A DNA stretch of 64,000 nt from contig NC_083714.1 in assembly GCF_033118175.1 (NCBI RefSeq), positions 62,001 to 126,000 on the forward strand, written 5' to 3'. Both the position numbers and the translations under genes were made by a program. The notes beneath the pieces were generated by a model. It saw only the letters and a program-made list of their open reading frames with translations, searched no databases and was not told the origin of the DNA. Numbering within the stretch: the stretch's first letter is position 1; each line of letters begins with the position of its first letter. The stretch comes from Dama dama. Lineage: Eukaryota; Chordata; Mammalia; Artiodactyla; Cervidae. This document shows, in pieces, positions 1 through 12,598 of this stretch.

Positions 1-1442
1 TTGTGAAAAATATGAAAAGCTTCAAAAGGTGTCAAAAATGACATGAGCATGAAACGGTCTGAAAAATAGGAGGAGCATGAAGCGGTGTTGAAAAATGAAG
101 AGCCTGAAAAGGTGTGAAAAATATGAAGAGGATCAAAAGGTGTCAAATATATGAGGAGCATGAAAAGGTCTGCAAAAAAGAAGGAGCATGAAGTGGTGTT
201 GAAAAACTTGAAGAGCCTGAAAAGGTGTGAAAAATATGAAAAGCTTAAAAAGGTGTTAAAAATATGAGGAGCAAAAAACGGTCTGAAAAATAAGAGGAGC
301 ATGAAGCGGTGTTCAAAAACATGAAGAGCCTGAAAAGGTGTGAAATATATGAAGAGCTTCAAAAGGTGTCAAAATATTAGGAGCATGAAACGGTCTGAAA
401 AATAGGAGGAGCATAAAGCTGTGTTGAAAAACATGAAGGGCTTGAAAAGGTGTGCAAAATATGAAGAGCTTCAAAAAGTGTGAAAAATATGAGGAGCATG
501 AAACGTTCTGAAAAATAGGAGGAGCATGAAGGGGTGTTCAAAAACATGAAGAGCCTGAAAAGGAGTGAAAAATATGAAGAGCTTCAAAATGTTTCAAAAA
601 TATGAAGAGCATGAAACGGTCTGAAAAATAGGAGGAGCATGAAGTCCTGTTGAAAAAAAAAGAAGAGACTGAAAAAGTGTGAAATATATGAAGAGCTTCA
701 AAAGGTGTCAAAAATATGAGGAGAATGAAACGGTCTGAAAAATAGGAGGATCATGAAGCTGTGTCGAAAAACATGAAGAGCCTGAAAAGGTGTGAAAAAA
801 ATGAAGAGCTTCTAAATGTGTCAAAAATATGAGGAGCATGAAACGGTCTGAAAAATAGGAGGATCATGAAGCGGTGTTCAAAAACATGAAGAGCCTGAAA
901 AGGTGTGAAAAATATGAAGAGCTCAAAAAGTGTCAAAAATATGATGAGCATGAAACGATCTGAAAAATAGAAGGAGCATGAAACGGTGATCAAAAGCATG
1001 AAGAGCCTGAAAAGGTGTGAAAAATATGAAGAGCTCAAAAAGTGTCAAAAATATGAGGAGCATGAAACGCTCTGAAAAATAGGAGGAGCATGAAGCGGTG
1101 TTCAAAAACATGAAGAGCCTGAAAAGTTGTGAAAAATATGAAAAGCTTCAAAAGGTGTCAAAAATGAGATTAGCATTAAACGGTCGGAAAAATAGGAATA
1201 ACATGAAACGGTGTTGAAAATCATGAAGAGCCTGAAATAGTGTGAAAAATATAAAGAGCTGCAAAAGGTGTCAAAAATATGAGGAGCATGAAACGGTCTG
1301 ATTAATAGGTGGAGCATGAAGCTGTGTTCAAAAACATGAAGAGCCTGAAAAGGTGTGAAAAATATGAAGAGCTTCAAAATGTTTCACAAATATGAAGAGC
1401 ATGAAACGGTCTGAAAAACAGGAGGATTATGAAGCGGTGTTC

Positions 1443-1470
1443 AAAAACATGAAGAGCCTGAAAAGGTGTG
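1443..1470 (+). repeat. Subunit A (28 bp) of the reference unit
   Basis: A5 run, then CATGAAGAGCCTG, then AAAAGGTGTG. The diagnostic features against the other subunits are ACATG in place of ATATG and the CCTG in the middle. Common variants elsewhere replace AAAAGGTGTG by AAAACGTGTG, AAAATGTGTG or AAAAAGTGTG. Confidence 0.93.
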
Positions 1471-1498
1471 AAAAATATGAAGAGCTTCAAAAGGTGTC
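1471..1498 (+). repeat. Subunit B (28 bp) of the reference unit
   Basis: A5 run, then TATGAAGAGCTTC, then AAAAGGTGTC. It is the only subunit whose consensus has AGCT, so an AGCT-cutting enzyme is expected to cut about once per 113-bp unit. On the minus strand its TTCAA gives an in-frame TGA, and the GTC at its end gives a second. These are two of the three recurrent stops. Extra B copies are the most common subunit insertion in the array. Confidence 0.93.
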
Positions 1499-1526
1499 AA
1501 AAATATGAGGAGCATGAAACGGTCTG
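1499..1526 (+). repeat. Subunit C (28 bp) of the reference unit
   Basis: A5 run, then TATGAGGAGCATG, then AAACGGTCTG. It holds one of the two CpG dinucleotides of the unit. Two recurrent sister forms of equal length exist in the array. One reads AAAATGAGATGAGCATG, as at 2205-2221. The other follows GTGTG and reads AAATACATGAGGAGC, as at 2540-2560. So C exists as at least three lineages. Confidence 0.92.
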
Positions 1527-1555
1527 AAAAATAGGAGGAGCATGAAACGGTGATC
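1527..1555 (+). repeat. Subunit D (29 bp) of the reference unit
   Basis: A5 run, then TAGGAGGAGCATG, then a G/A-rich tail. It carries one base more than the other subunits, which makes the unit 113 rather than 112 bp. The tail comes in three main forms: GGTGTTC, GGTGTTG and GGTGATC. The consensus tail AAGCGGTG has the second CpG of the unit. AGGAGG beside ATG resembles a bacterial ribosome-binding site only by chance. Confidence 0.92.
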
Positions 1556-2039
1556 AAAAACATGAAGAGCCTGAAAAGGTTTGAAAAATATGAAGAGCTT
1601 CTAAAGGTGTCAAAAATATGAGGAGCATAAACGATCTGAAAAATAGGAGTAGCATGAAGCGGTGTTCAAAAACATGAAGAGCCTGAAAAGGTGTGAAAAA
1701 TATGAAGAGCTCAAAAAGTGTCAAAAATATGAGGAGCATGAAACGATCTGAAAAATAGAAGAAGCATGAAAAGGTGATCAAACCCATGAAGAGCCTGAAA
1801 AGGTGTGGAAAATATGAAGAGCTTCAAAAGGTGTCAAAAATGATAATGAGCATTAAACGGTCTGAAGAATAGGAATAACATGAAACGGTGTTGAAAATCA
1901 TGAAGAGCCTGAAATAATGTGAAAAATATAAAGAGCTGCAAAAGGTGTCAAAAATATGAGGAGCATGAAACGGTCTGATAAATAGGTGGAGCATGAAGCT
2001 GTGTTCAAAAACATGAAGAGCCTGAAAAGGTGTGAAAAA

Positions 2040-2770
2040 TATGAAGAGCTTCAAAAGGTGTGAAAAATATGAGGAGCATGAAACGGTCTGAAAAATAGAA
2101 GCAGCATGAAAAGGTGTTGAAAAATATGAAGAGCCTGAAAAGGTGTGAAAAATATGAAGAGCTTCAAAAGGTGTGAAAAATATAAAGAGCTTCAAAGGTG
2201 ACAAAAATGAGATGAGCATGAAACGGTCTGAAAAATAGGAGGAGAATGAAGTGCTGGTGAAAAACATGAAGAGCCTGAAAAGGTGTGAAAAATATGAAGA
2301 GCTTCAAAATGTTTCAAAAATATGAAGAGCATGAAACGGTCTGAAAATCAGGAGGATCATGAAGCGGTGTTCAAGAACATGAAGAGCCTGAAAAGGTGTG
2401 AAAAATATGAAGAGCTTCAAAAGGTGTCAAAAATATGAGGAGCATGAAACGGTCTGAAAAATAGGAGGAGCATGAAACGGTGATCAAAAACATGAAGAGC
2501 CTGAAAAGGTGTGAAAAATATGAAGAGCTTCAAAAGGTGTGAAATACATGAGGAGCATGAAACCGGCTGAAAAATAAGAGAAGCATGAAGTGCTGTGGAA
2601 AAACATGAAGAGCCTGAAAAGCTGTGAAAAATATGGAGAGCTTCAAAAGGTGTGAAATACATGAGGAGCATGAAACGGGCTGAAAAATAGGAGAAGCATG
2701 AAGTGGTGTGGAAAAATATGAAGAGCCTGAAAATGTGTGAAAAATATGAAAAGCTTCAAAAGGTGTAAAA
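2040..2770 (+). repeat. Segmental repeat R1, copy 1
   Basis: About 730 bp that recurs at 5310-6035 with an offset of 3,268 bp. For example GAGATGAGCATG is at 2209 and at 5477. Shared rare variants are TAGAAGCAGCATG, the compressed TTCAAAGGTGA, AAAATGTTTCAAAAATATG and AGGAGGATCATG. Confidence 0.8.
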
Positions 2771-5309
2771 AATGAGATGAACATGAAACGGTCTGAAAAA
2801 TAGGAGGATCATGAAGCTGTGTCAAAAAACATGAAGAGCCTGAAAAGGTGTGAAAAATATGAAGAGCTTCAAAAGGTGTCAAAAATATGAGGAGCATGAA
2901 ACGGTCTGAAAAATAGGAGGAGCATGAAACGGTGGTCAAAAACATGAAGAGCTGAAAACGTGTGAAAAATATGAAGAGCTTCAACAGGTGTCAAAAATGA
3001 GATGAGCATGAAACGGTCTGAAAAATATGAGCAGCATGAAGCGGTGTTGAAAAACATGAAGAGCCTGAAAAGGTGTGAAAAATATGAAGAGCTTCAAAAT
3101 CTTTGAAAAATATGAAGAGCTTTCAAAGGTGTGAAATACATGAGGAGCATGAAACTCTCTGAAAAATAGGAGGAGCCTGAAATGGTGTTCAAAAAAATGA
3201 ATAGACTGAAAACGTGTGAAAAATATGAAGAGCTTCAAAAGGTGTCAAAAATATGAGGAGCATGAAACGGTCTGAAAAATATGAGCAGCATGAAGCGGTG
3301 TTGAAAAATATGAAGAGCCTTAAAAGGCGAGCAAAAAATGAAGAGCTTCAAAAGGTGTCAAAAATATGAGGAGCATGAAACGGTCTGAAAAATATGAGCA
3401 GCATGAAGCGGTGTTGAAAAACATGAAGAGCCTGAAAAGGTGTGAAAAATATGAAGAGCTTCAAAAGGTGTGAAATACATGAGGAGCATAAAACTCTCTG
3501 AAAAAGAGAAGGAGCATGAAGTGGTGTTCAAAAACAGGAAGAGCCTGAAAAGGTGTGAAATATATGAAGAGCTTCAAAAGGTGTGAAAAATATGAGGAGC
3601 ATGATATGGTTTGAAAAATAGGATTAGCATGAAGCGGTGTTCAAAAACATGAAGAGCCTGAAAAGTTGTGAGAAATATGAAAAACTTCAAAAGGTGTCAA
3701 AAATGAGATGAGCATGAAACGGTCTGAAAAATAGGACGTGCATGAAGCGGTGTTGAAAAACATGAAGAGCCTGAAATGTTGTGAAAAATATGAAGAGCTT
3801 CAAAAGGTGTCAAAAATATGAGGAGCATGAAACGGTCTGAAAAATAGGAGGAGCATGAAGCGGTGTTCAAAAACATGAAGAGCCTGAAAATGTGTGAAAA
3901 ATATGAAGAGCTTCAAAAGGTGTGAAATACATGAGGAGCATGAAACTCTCTGAAAAATAGGAGGAGCATGAAGCGATGTTCAAAAACATGAAGAGCCTGA
4001 AAATGTGTGAAAAATATGAAGAGCTTCAAAAGGTGTCAAAAATATGAGGAGAATGAAACGGTCTGAAAAATAGGAGGAGCATGAAGCTGTGTCGAAAAAC
4101 ATGAAGAGCCTGAAAATGTGGGAAAAATATGAAGAGCTTCAAAAGGTGTCAAAAATATGAGGAGAATGAAACGGTCTGAAAAATAGGAGGAGCATGAAGC
4201 TGTGTCGAAAAACATGAAGAGCCTGAAAAGGTGTGAAAAATATGAAGAGCTTCAAAAGGTGTCAAAAATATGAGGAGCATGAAACGTTCTGAAAAATAGG
4301 ACGAGCATGAAGCAGTGATAAAAAACATGAAGTGCCTGAAAAGGTGTGAAAAATATGAAGAGTTCCTAAAGGTGTCAAAAATATGCGGAGCACCAAACGG
4401 TCTCAAAAATAGGAGGAGCATGAAGTGGTGTTGAAAAATATGAAGAGCCTGAAAATGAGTGAAAAATATGAAGAGCTTCAAAAAGTGTCAAAAATATGAG
4501 GAGCATGATACGGTTTGAAAAATAGGAGGAGCATGAAGCGGTGTTGAAAAACATGAAGAGTGTGAAAACGTGTGAAAATATGAAGAGCTTCAAAAATATT
4601 AAAAATATGAAGAGCTTCAAAAGTTTTGAAAAATATGAAGAGATTAAAAAGGTGTCAAAAATGAGATGAGCATGAAACGGTCTGAAAAATAGGAGGAGCA
4701 TGAGCGGTGTTGAAAATCATGAAGAGCCTGAAAAGGTGTGAAAAATATGAAGAGCTTCAAAAGGTGTGAAATACATGAGGAGCATGAAACTCTCTGAAAA
4801 ATAGGAGGAGCATGAAGCGATGTTCAAAAACATGAAGAGCCTGAAAATGTGTGAAAAATATGAAGAGCTTCAAAAGGTGTCAAAATTGAGATGAGCATGA
4901 AACGGTCTGAAAAATAGGAAGAGCATGAAGCGGTGTTGAAAAACATTAAGAGCTGAAAACGTGTGAAAAATATGAAGAGCTTCAAAAGGTGTCAAAAATG
5001 AAATGAGCATGAAACGGTCTGAAAAATAGGAAGAGCATGAAGCGGTGTTGAAAAACATTAAGAGCTGAAAACGTGTGAAAAATATGAAGAGTTTCAAAAG
5101 GTGTCAAAAATATGAGGAGCATGAAACGGTCTGAAAAATAGGAGGAGCATGAAACGGTGACCAAAAACATGAAGAGCCTGAAAAGGTGTGAAAAATATGA
5201 AGAGCTTCAAAGGTGTGAAAAATATGAGGAGCATGAAACGGTCTGAAAAATAGAAGCAGCATGAAACGGTTTTGAAAAACATGAAGAGCCTGAAAAGGTG
5301 TGAAAAATA

Positions 5310-6035
5310 TGAAGAGCTTTAAAATGTGTGAAAAATATGAGGAGCATGAAACGGTCTGAAAAATAGAAGCAGCATGAAACGGTTTTGAAAAACATGAAGA
5401 GCCTGAAAACTTGTGAAAAATATGAAGAGATTTAAAAGGTGTGAAAAATATGAAGAGCTTCAAAGGTGAAAAAAATGAGATGAGCATGAAACGGTCTGAA
5501 AAATAGGAGGAGCATGAAGTGGTGGAGAAAAACATGAAGAGCCTGAAAAGGTGTGAAAAATATGAAGAGCTTCAAAATGTTTCAAAAATATGAAGAGCAT
5601 GATACGGTCTGAAAAAGAGGAGGATCATGAAGTGGTGTTCAAAAACATGAAGAGCCTGAAAAGGTGTGAAAAATATGAAGAGCTTCAAAAGGTGTCAAAA
5701 ATATGAGGAGCATGAAACGGTCTGAAAAATAGGAGGAGAATGAAACGGTGATCAAAAACATGAAGAGCCTGAAAAGGTGTGAAAAATATGAAGAGCTTCA
5801 AAAGGTGTGAAATACATGAGGAGCATGAAACGGGCTGAAAAATAAGAGAAGCATGAAGTGCTGTGGAAAAACATGAAGAGCCTGAAAAGCTGTGAAAAAT
5901 ATGAAGAGCTTCAAAAGGTGTGAAATACATGAGGAGCATGAAATGGCCTGAAAAATAGGAGAAGCATGAAGTGGTGTGTAAATATATGAAGAGCTTGAAA
6001 AGGTGTGAAAAATATGAAGACCTTCAAAAGGTGTC
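5310..6035 (+). repeat. Segmental repeat R1, copy 2
   Basis: Second copy of the segment at 2040-2770 (offset 3,268 bp) with scattered substitutions. Just upstream, at about 5207-5400, two successive units carry the same TAGAAGCAGCATGAAACGG variant, a sign of a further local unit duplication in this copy. Confidence 0.8.
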
Positions 6036-9000
6036 AAAAATATGAGGAGCATGAAACGTTCTGAAAAATAGGAGGAGCATCAACCTGTGTTCAAAAACAT
6101 GAACAGCCTGAAAAGGTGTGAGAAATATGAAGACCTTCAAAAGTTGTCAAAAATATGAGGAGCATGAAACGGTCTGAAAAAAAGGATGAGCATGAAGTGG
6201 TGTGGAAAAATATGAAGAGCCTGAAAAGTTTTGAAAAATATGAAGAGCTTCAAAAGGTGTGAAATACATGAGGAGCATGAAACTCTCTGAAAAAGAGGAG
6301 GAGCATGAAGCGGTGTTCAAAAACATGAAGAGCCTGAAAAGGTGTGAAAAATATGAAGAGCTTCAAAAGGTGTCAAAAATATGAGGTGCATGAAACGGTC
6401 TGAAAAATAGGAGAAGCATGAAGTGGTGTTGAAAAAATGAAGAGCCTGAAAAGGTGTGAAAAATATGAAGAGCATCAAAAGGTGTCAAAAATATGAGGAG
6501 GATGAAACGGTCTGAAAAATAGGAAGAACATGAAGCGGTGTTCAAAAACTTGAAGAGCCTGAAACGTTGTGAAAAATATGAAAAGCTTGAAGAGGTGTGA
6601 AAAATATGAGCAGCATGATATGGTTTGAAAAATGGGATTAGCATGAAACGGTGTATAAAAACATGAAGAGACCTGAAAAGGTGTGAAAAATACGAAGAGC
6701 TTCAAAAGGTGTCAAAAATATGAGGAGCATGAAATGGTCTGAAAAATAGGAGGAGCATGAAACGGTGATCAAAAACATGAAGAGCCTGTAAATGTGTGAA
6801 AAAAATGAAGAGCTTCAAAAGGTGTGTAATACATGAGGAGCATGAAACGGTCTGAAATATAGGAGGAGCATGAAGCGCTGTTCAAAAACAGGAAGAGCCT
6901 GAAAAGTTTTGAAAAATATGAAGAGCTTCAAAAGGTGTGAAATACATGAGGAGCATGAAACTTGCTGAAAATTAGGAGAAGCATGATGTGGTGTGGAAAA
7001 ACATGAAGAGCCTGAAAAGGTGTGAAAAATATGAAAAGCTTCAAAAGGTGTCAAAAATGAGATGAGCATGAAACGGTCTGAAAAATAGGAGGTGCATGAA
7101 GCGTTGTTGAAAAACATGAATAGCCTGAGAAGGTGTGAAAAATATGAAGAGCTTCAAAAGGTGTGAAATAAATGAGGAGCATGAAACGGGCTGAAAAATA
7201 GGAGAAGCATGAAGTGGTGTAGAAAAACATGAAGAGCCTGAAAAGGTATGAGAAATATGAAGAGCTTAAAAAGGTGTCAAAAATATGAGGAGCATGAAAC
7301 GGTCTGAAAAATAGGAGGAGCATGAAGCGGTGTTGAAAAACATGAAGAGCCTGAAAAAGTGTGAAAAATATGAAGAGCTTAAAAGGTGTGAAAAATATGA
7401 GGAGCATGATATGGTTTGAAAAAAAGGATTAGCATGAAGCAGTGTTCAAAAACATGAAGAGCCTGAGAAGGTGTGAAAAATATGAAAAGATTCAAAAGGT
7501 GTCAAAAATGAGATGAGCATGAAACGGTCTGACAAATAGGAGGTGCATGAAGCGTTGTTGAAAAACATGAAGAGCCTGAAAAGGTGTGAGAAATATGAAG
7601 AGCTTAAAAAGGTGTGAAAAATAGGAAGAGCTTAAAAAGGTGTCAAAAATATGAGGAGCATGAAACGGTCTTAAAAATACAAGGAGCATGAAGCGGTGTT
7701 GAAAAACATGAATAGCCTGAAAATGTGTGAAATATATGAAGAGCTTAAAAATGTGTCAAGTATATGAGGAGCATGAAACGGTCTGAAAAATAGGAGGAGC
7801 ATGAAGCTGTGTTCAAAAACATGAAGAGCCTGAAAATGTGTGAAATATATAAAGAGCTTCAAAAAGTGTCAAAAATATGAGGAGCATGAAACGGTCTGAA
7901 TAGTAGGAGGAGAATGTAACGGTGATCAAAACATGAAGAGCCTGAAAAGGTGTGAAATATATAAAGAGCTTAAAAAAGTGTCAAAAATATGAGGAGCATG
8001 AAACGGTCTGAATAATAGGAGGAGAATGTAACGGTGATCAAAAACATGAAGAGCCTGAAAAGGTGTGAAAAATATGAAGAGCTTCAAAAGGTGTAAAATA
8101 TGAGGAGCATGAAACGGTCTGAAAAATAGGAGGAGCATGAAGCGGTGTAGAAAAACATGAAGAGCCTGAAAAGGTGTGAAAAATATGAAGAGCTTCAAAA
8201 AGTGTGAAAAATATGAGGAGCATGAAACGGTCTGAAAAATAGGAGGAGCATGAAGCGGTGTTCAAAAACTTGAAGAGCCTGAAACGTTGTGAAAAATATG
8301 AAAAGCTTCAAAAGGTTTAAAAAATGAGATGAGCATGAAATGGTCTGAAAAATAGGAGGAGCATGCAACGGTGTTCAAAAACATGAAGAGCCTGAAAAGG
8401 TGTGAAAAATATGAAGAGCTTCAAAAGGTGTGAAAAATATGAGGAATATGAAATGGTCTGAAAAATAGGAGGAGCATGAAGTTGTGTTCAGAAACATGAA
8501 GTGCCAGAAAAGGTGTGAAAATAATGAAGACCTTCAAAAGGTGTCAAAAATTATGAGGAGCATGAAACGGTCTGAAAAATAGGAGGAGCATGAAACGGTG
8601 ATCAAAACAGGAAGAGCCTGAAAAGGTGTGAAAAATATGAAGAGCTTCAAAAGGTGTGAAATTCATGAGCAGCATGAAACGAGCTGAAAAATCTGAGTAG
8701 CATGAAGTGGTGTGGAACCACATGAAGAGCCTGTAAAAGTGTGAAAAATATGAAGAGCTTCAAAAGGTGTGTAATACATGAGGAGCATGAAACTCTCTGA
8801 AAAATAGAAGGAGCATGAAGTAGTATTCAAAAACATGAAGAGCCTGAAAAGGTGTGAAACATATGAAGAGCTTAAAAAGGTGTGAAAATTATGAGGAGCA
8901 TGATATGGTTTGAAAAAATGGGATTAGCATGAAGCGGTGTTCAAAAACATGAAGAGCCTGAAAAGGTGTGAAAAATATGAAGATCTTCAAAAGGTGTCAA

Positions 9001-9889
9001 AAATGAGATGAGCATGAAACGGTCTGAAAAATAGGAGGAGCATGAAGCTGTGTTGAAAAACATGAAGAGCCTGAAAAGGTGTGAAAAATAAGAAGAGCTT
9101 CAAAAGATGTCAAAAATATGAGGAGCATGAAACGGTCTGAAAAATAGGATGAGCATGAAGTGGTGTGGAAAAATATGAAGAGCCTGAAAAGTTTTGAAAA
9201 ATATGAAGAGCTTCAAAAGGTGTGAAATACATGAGGAGAATGAAACTCTCTGAAAAATAGGAGGAGCATGAAGCGGTGTTCAAAAACATGAAGAGCCTGA
9301 AAAGGTGTGAAAAATATGAAGAGCTTCAAAAGGTGTCAAAAATATGAGGAGCATGAAACGGTCTGAAAAATAGGAAGAACATGAAGCGGTGTTCAAAAAC
9401 TTGAAGAGCCTGAAACGTTGTGAAAAATATGAAAAGCTTCAAGAGGTGTCAAAAATGAGATGAGCATGAAACGGTCTGAAAAATAGGAGGAGTATGAAGC
9501 GGTGTTGAAAAAATGAAGAGCCTGAAAAGGTGTGAAAAATATGAAGAGCATCAAAATGTATCAAAAATATGAGGAGCATCAAACGGTCTGCAAAAAAGGA
9601 GGAGCATGAAGTGGTGTTGAAAAACTTGAAGAGCCTGAGAAGGTGTGAAAAATATGAAAAGCTTCAAAAGATGTCAAAAATACGAGGAGCAAGAAACGGT
9701 CTGAAAAATATGAGGAGCATGAAGCGGTGTTCAAAAACATGAAGATCCTGAAAAGGTGTGAAAAATATGAAGAGCTTAAAAAGGTGTGAAAATATGAGGA
9801 GCATGATAAGGTTTGAAAAATGGGATTAGCATGAAACGGTGTATAAAAACATGAAGAGACCTGAAAAAGTGTGAAAAATACGAAGAGCT

Positions 9890-10373
9890 TCAAAAGGTGT
9901 CAAAAATATGAGGAGCATGAAATGGTCTGAAAAATAGGAGGAGCATGAAACGGTGATCAAAAACATGAAGAGCATGTAAATGTGTGAAAAAAATGAAGAG
10001 CTTCAAAAGGTGTGAAATAAATGAGGAGCATGAAACAGGCTGAAAAATAGGAGAAGCATGAAGTGGTGTAGAAAAACATGAAGAGCCTGAAAAGGTGTGA
10101 AAAATATGAAGAGCTTCAAAAGGTGTGAAAAATATGAGGAGCATGAAACGGTCTGAAAAATAGGAGAAGCATGAAGTGGTGTAGAAAAACATGAAGAGCC
10201 TGAAAAGGTGTGAAAAATATGAAGAGCTTCAAAAGGTGTGAAAAATATGAGGAGCATGAAACGGTCTGAAAAATAGAAGCAGCATGAAACGGTGTTGAAA
10301 AACATGAAGAGCCTGAAATGGTGTGAAAAATATGAAGAGCTTCAAAAGGTGTGAAAAATATGAAGAGCTTCAA
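9890..10373 (+). repeat. Four-unit block of zone 2, copy 1
   Basis: A run of successive units containing GTGTGAAATAAATGAGG, the D tail GTGGTGTAG, TAGAAGCAGCATG, and a doubled B subunit at the end. The same series is found at 12115-12598 (offset 2,225 bp) and, one unit shorter, at 13748-14118. Confidence 0.82.
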
Positions 10374-12114
10374 GAGGTGTCAAAAATTTGATGAGCACTA
10401 AACGGTCTGAAAAATAGGAGGTGCATGAAGCGTTGTTGAAAAACATGAAGAGCCTGAGAAGGTGTGAAAAATATGAAAAGATTCAAAAGGTGTCAAAAAT
10501 GAGATGAGCATGAAACGGTCTGACAAATAGGAGGTGCATGAAGCGTTGTTGAAAAACATGAAGAGCCTGAAAAGGTGTGAGAAATATGAAGAGCTTAAAA
10601 AGGTGTGAAAAATATGAAGAGCTTAAAAAGGTGTCAAAAATATGAGGAGCATGAAACGGTCTTAAAGATACAAGGAGCATGAAGCGGTGTTGAAAAACAT
10701 GAATAGCCTGAAAATGTGTGAAATATATGAAGAGCTTAAAAATGTGTCAAGTATATGAGGAGCATGAAACGGTCTGAAAAATAAGAGGATCATGCAACAG
10801 TGTTGAAAAACATGAAGAGCCTGAAAATGTGTGAAAAATATGACGAGCTTCCAAAGTTGTCAAAAATATGAGGAGCATGAAACGGTCTGAAAAATAGGAG
10901 GAGAATGTAACGGTGATCAAAAACATGAAGAGCCTGAAAATGTGTGAAATATATAAAGAGCTTCAAAAAGTGTCAAAAATATGAGGAGCATGAAACGGTC
11001 TGAATAATAGGAGGAGAATGTAACGGTGATCAAAAACATGAAGAGCCTGAAAAGGTGTGAAAAATATGAAGAGCTTCAAAACGTGTAAAATATGAGGAGC
11101 ATGAAACGGTCTGAAAAATAGGAGGAGCATGAAGCGGTGTTCAAAAACATGAAGAGCCTGAAAAGGTGTGAAAAATATGAAGAGCTTCAAAAAGGTGTGA
11201 AAAATATGAGGAATATGAAATGGTCTGAAAAATATGAGGAGCATGAAACGGTCTGCAAACCTGGAGGAGCTTGAAGTGGTGTTGAAAAACATGAAGATCC
11301 TGAAAAGGTGTGAAAAATCTGAAAAGCTTCAAAAGGAGTCAAAAATGAGATGAGCATGAAACGGTCTGAAAAATAGGAGGAGCATGAAGTGGTGTTGAAA
11401 AAATGAAGAGCCTGAAAAGGTGTGAAAAATATGAAGATCATCAAAAGGTATCAAAAATATGAGGAGCATGAAACGGTCTGAATAATAGGAGGAGAATGTA
11501 ACGGTGATCAAAAACATGAAGAGCCTGAAAAGGTGTGAAAAATATGAAGAGCTTCAAAAAGTGTCAAAAATATGAGGAGCATGAAACGGTCTGAATAGTA
11601 GGAGGAGAATGTAATGGTGATCAAAAACATGAAGAGCCAGAAAAGGTGTGAAATATATAAAGACTTCAAAAAGTGTCAAAAATATGAGGAGCATGAAACG
11701 GTCTGAATAATAGGAGGAGAATGTAACGGTGATCAAAAACATGAAGAGCCTGAAAAGGTGTGAAAAATATGAAGAGCTTCAAAGGTGTAAAATATGAGGA
11801 GCATGAAACGGTCTGAAAAATAGGAGGAGCATGAAACGGTGTTCAAAAATATGAAGAGCCTGAAAAGGTGTGAAAAATATGAAGAGCTTCAAAAGGTGTG
11901 AAATATATGAGGAGCATGAAACGGTCTGCAAACCTGGAGGAGCTTGAAGTGGTGTTGAAAAACATGAAGAGCCTGAAAAGGTGTGAAAAATATGAAGAGC
12001 TTCAAAAGGTGTGAAACACATGAGGAGCATGAAACGTGCTGAAAAATAGGAGAAGCATGAAGTGGTGTAGAAAAACATGAAGAGCCTGAAAAGGTGTGAA
12101 AAATATGAAGAGCT

Positions 12115-12598
12115 TCAAAAGGTGTGAAAAATATGAGGAGCATGAAACGGTCTGAAAAATAGAAGTAGCATGAAACGGTGTTTAAAAACATGAAGAGCCT
12201 GAAAAGGTGTGAAAAATATGAAGAGCTTCAAATGGTGTGAAATAAATGAGGAGCATGAAAGAGTCTGAAAAATAGGAGAAGCATGAAGTGGTGTAGAAAA
12301 ACATGAAGAGCCTGAAAAGGTGTGAAAAATATGAAGAGCTTCAAAAGGTGTGAAAAATATGAGGAGCATGAAACGGTCTGAAAAATAAGAGAAGCATGAA
12401 GTGGTGTAGAAAAACATGAAGAGCCTGAAAAGGTGTGAAAAATATGAAGAGCTTCAAAAGGTGTGAAAAATATGAGGAGCATGAAACAGTCTGAAAAATA
12501 GAAGCAGCATGAAACGGTTTTGAAAAACATGAAGAGCCTGAAATGGTGTGAAAAATATGAAGAGCTTCAAAAGGTGTGAAAAATATGAAGAGCTTCAA
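12115..12598 (+). repeat. Four-unit block of zone 2, copy 2
   Basis: Copy of 9890-10373 at an offset of 2,225 bp, with the same order of variants and the same doubled B subunit at its end (about 12549-12605). It differs by scattered substitutions such as GAAAGAGTCTG for GAAACAGGCTG. Confidence 0.82.

Larger units (their letters stand above)
1443..1555 (+). repeat. Representative near-consensus 113-bp unit
   Basis: This unit is exactly 113 bp and shows the reference order A-B-C-D. It runs from the A-run before CATGAAGAGCCTG to the last base before the next such A-run at 1556. It is near consensus except in D, which ends AAACGGTGATC instead of AAGCGGTGTTC. It is a convenient anchor for numbering variants elsewhere in the array. 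Confidence 0.95.
1157..2000 (+). repeat. Six-unit duplication (offset 677 bp)
   Basis: The marker AGGAATAACATG occurs at 1194 and again at 1871. Both are followed by the same unusual series: GAAATAGTGTG or GAAATAATGTG, then TATAAAGAGCTGC, then a D subunit AGGTGGAGCATGAAGCTG. The offset of 677 bp is six units minus one base, so this is a multi-unit tandem copy and not independent drift. Confidence 0.8.
1..6400 (+). repeat. Zone 1: diverged 113-bp units
   Basis: Ordinary, moderately diverged units with frequent single-base changes and small indels. GATC-tailed D subunits recur here, for example near 985, 1551, 2479 and 5752. Multi-unit duplications are present (1157-1833 against 1834 onward; 2040-2770 against 5310-6035), but there is no regular higher-order period. 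I see nothing non-repetitive in this stretch. Confidence 0.88.

Noticed and set aside
1527..1545. AGGAGG followed closely by ATG, like a bacterial ribosome-binding site and start
   Set aside because: It recurs in every D subunit and leads only to short + strand frames closed by TGA or TAG within about 10-20 codons. It is a chance resemblance in a G/A-rich repeat.
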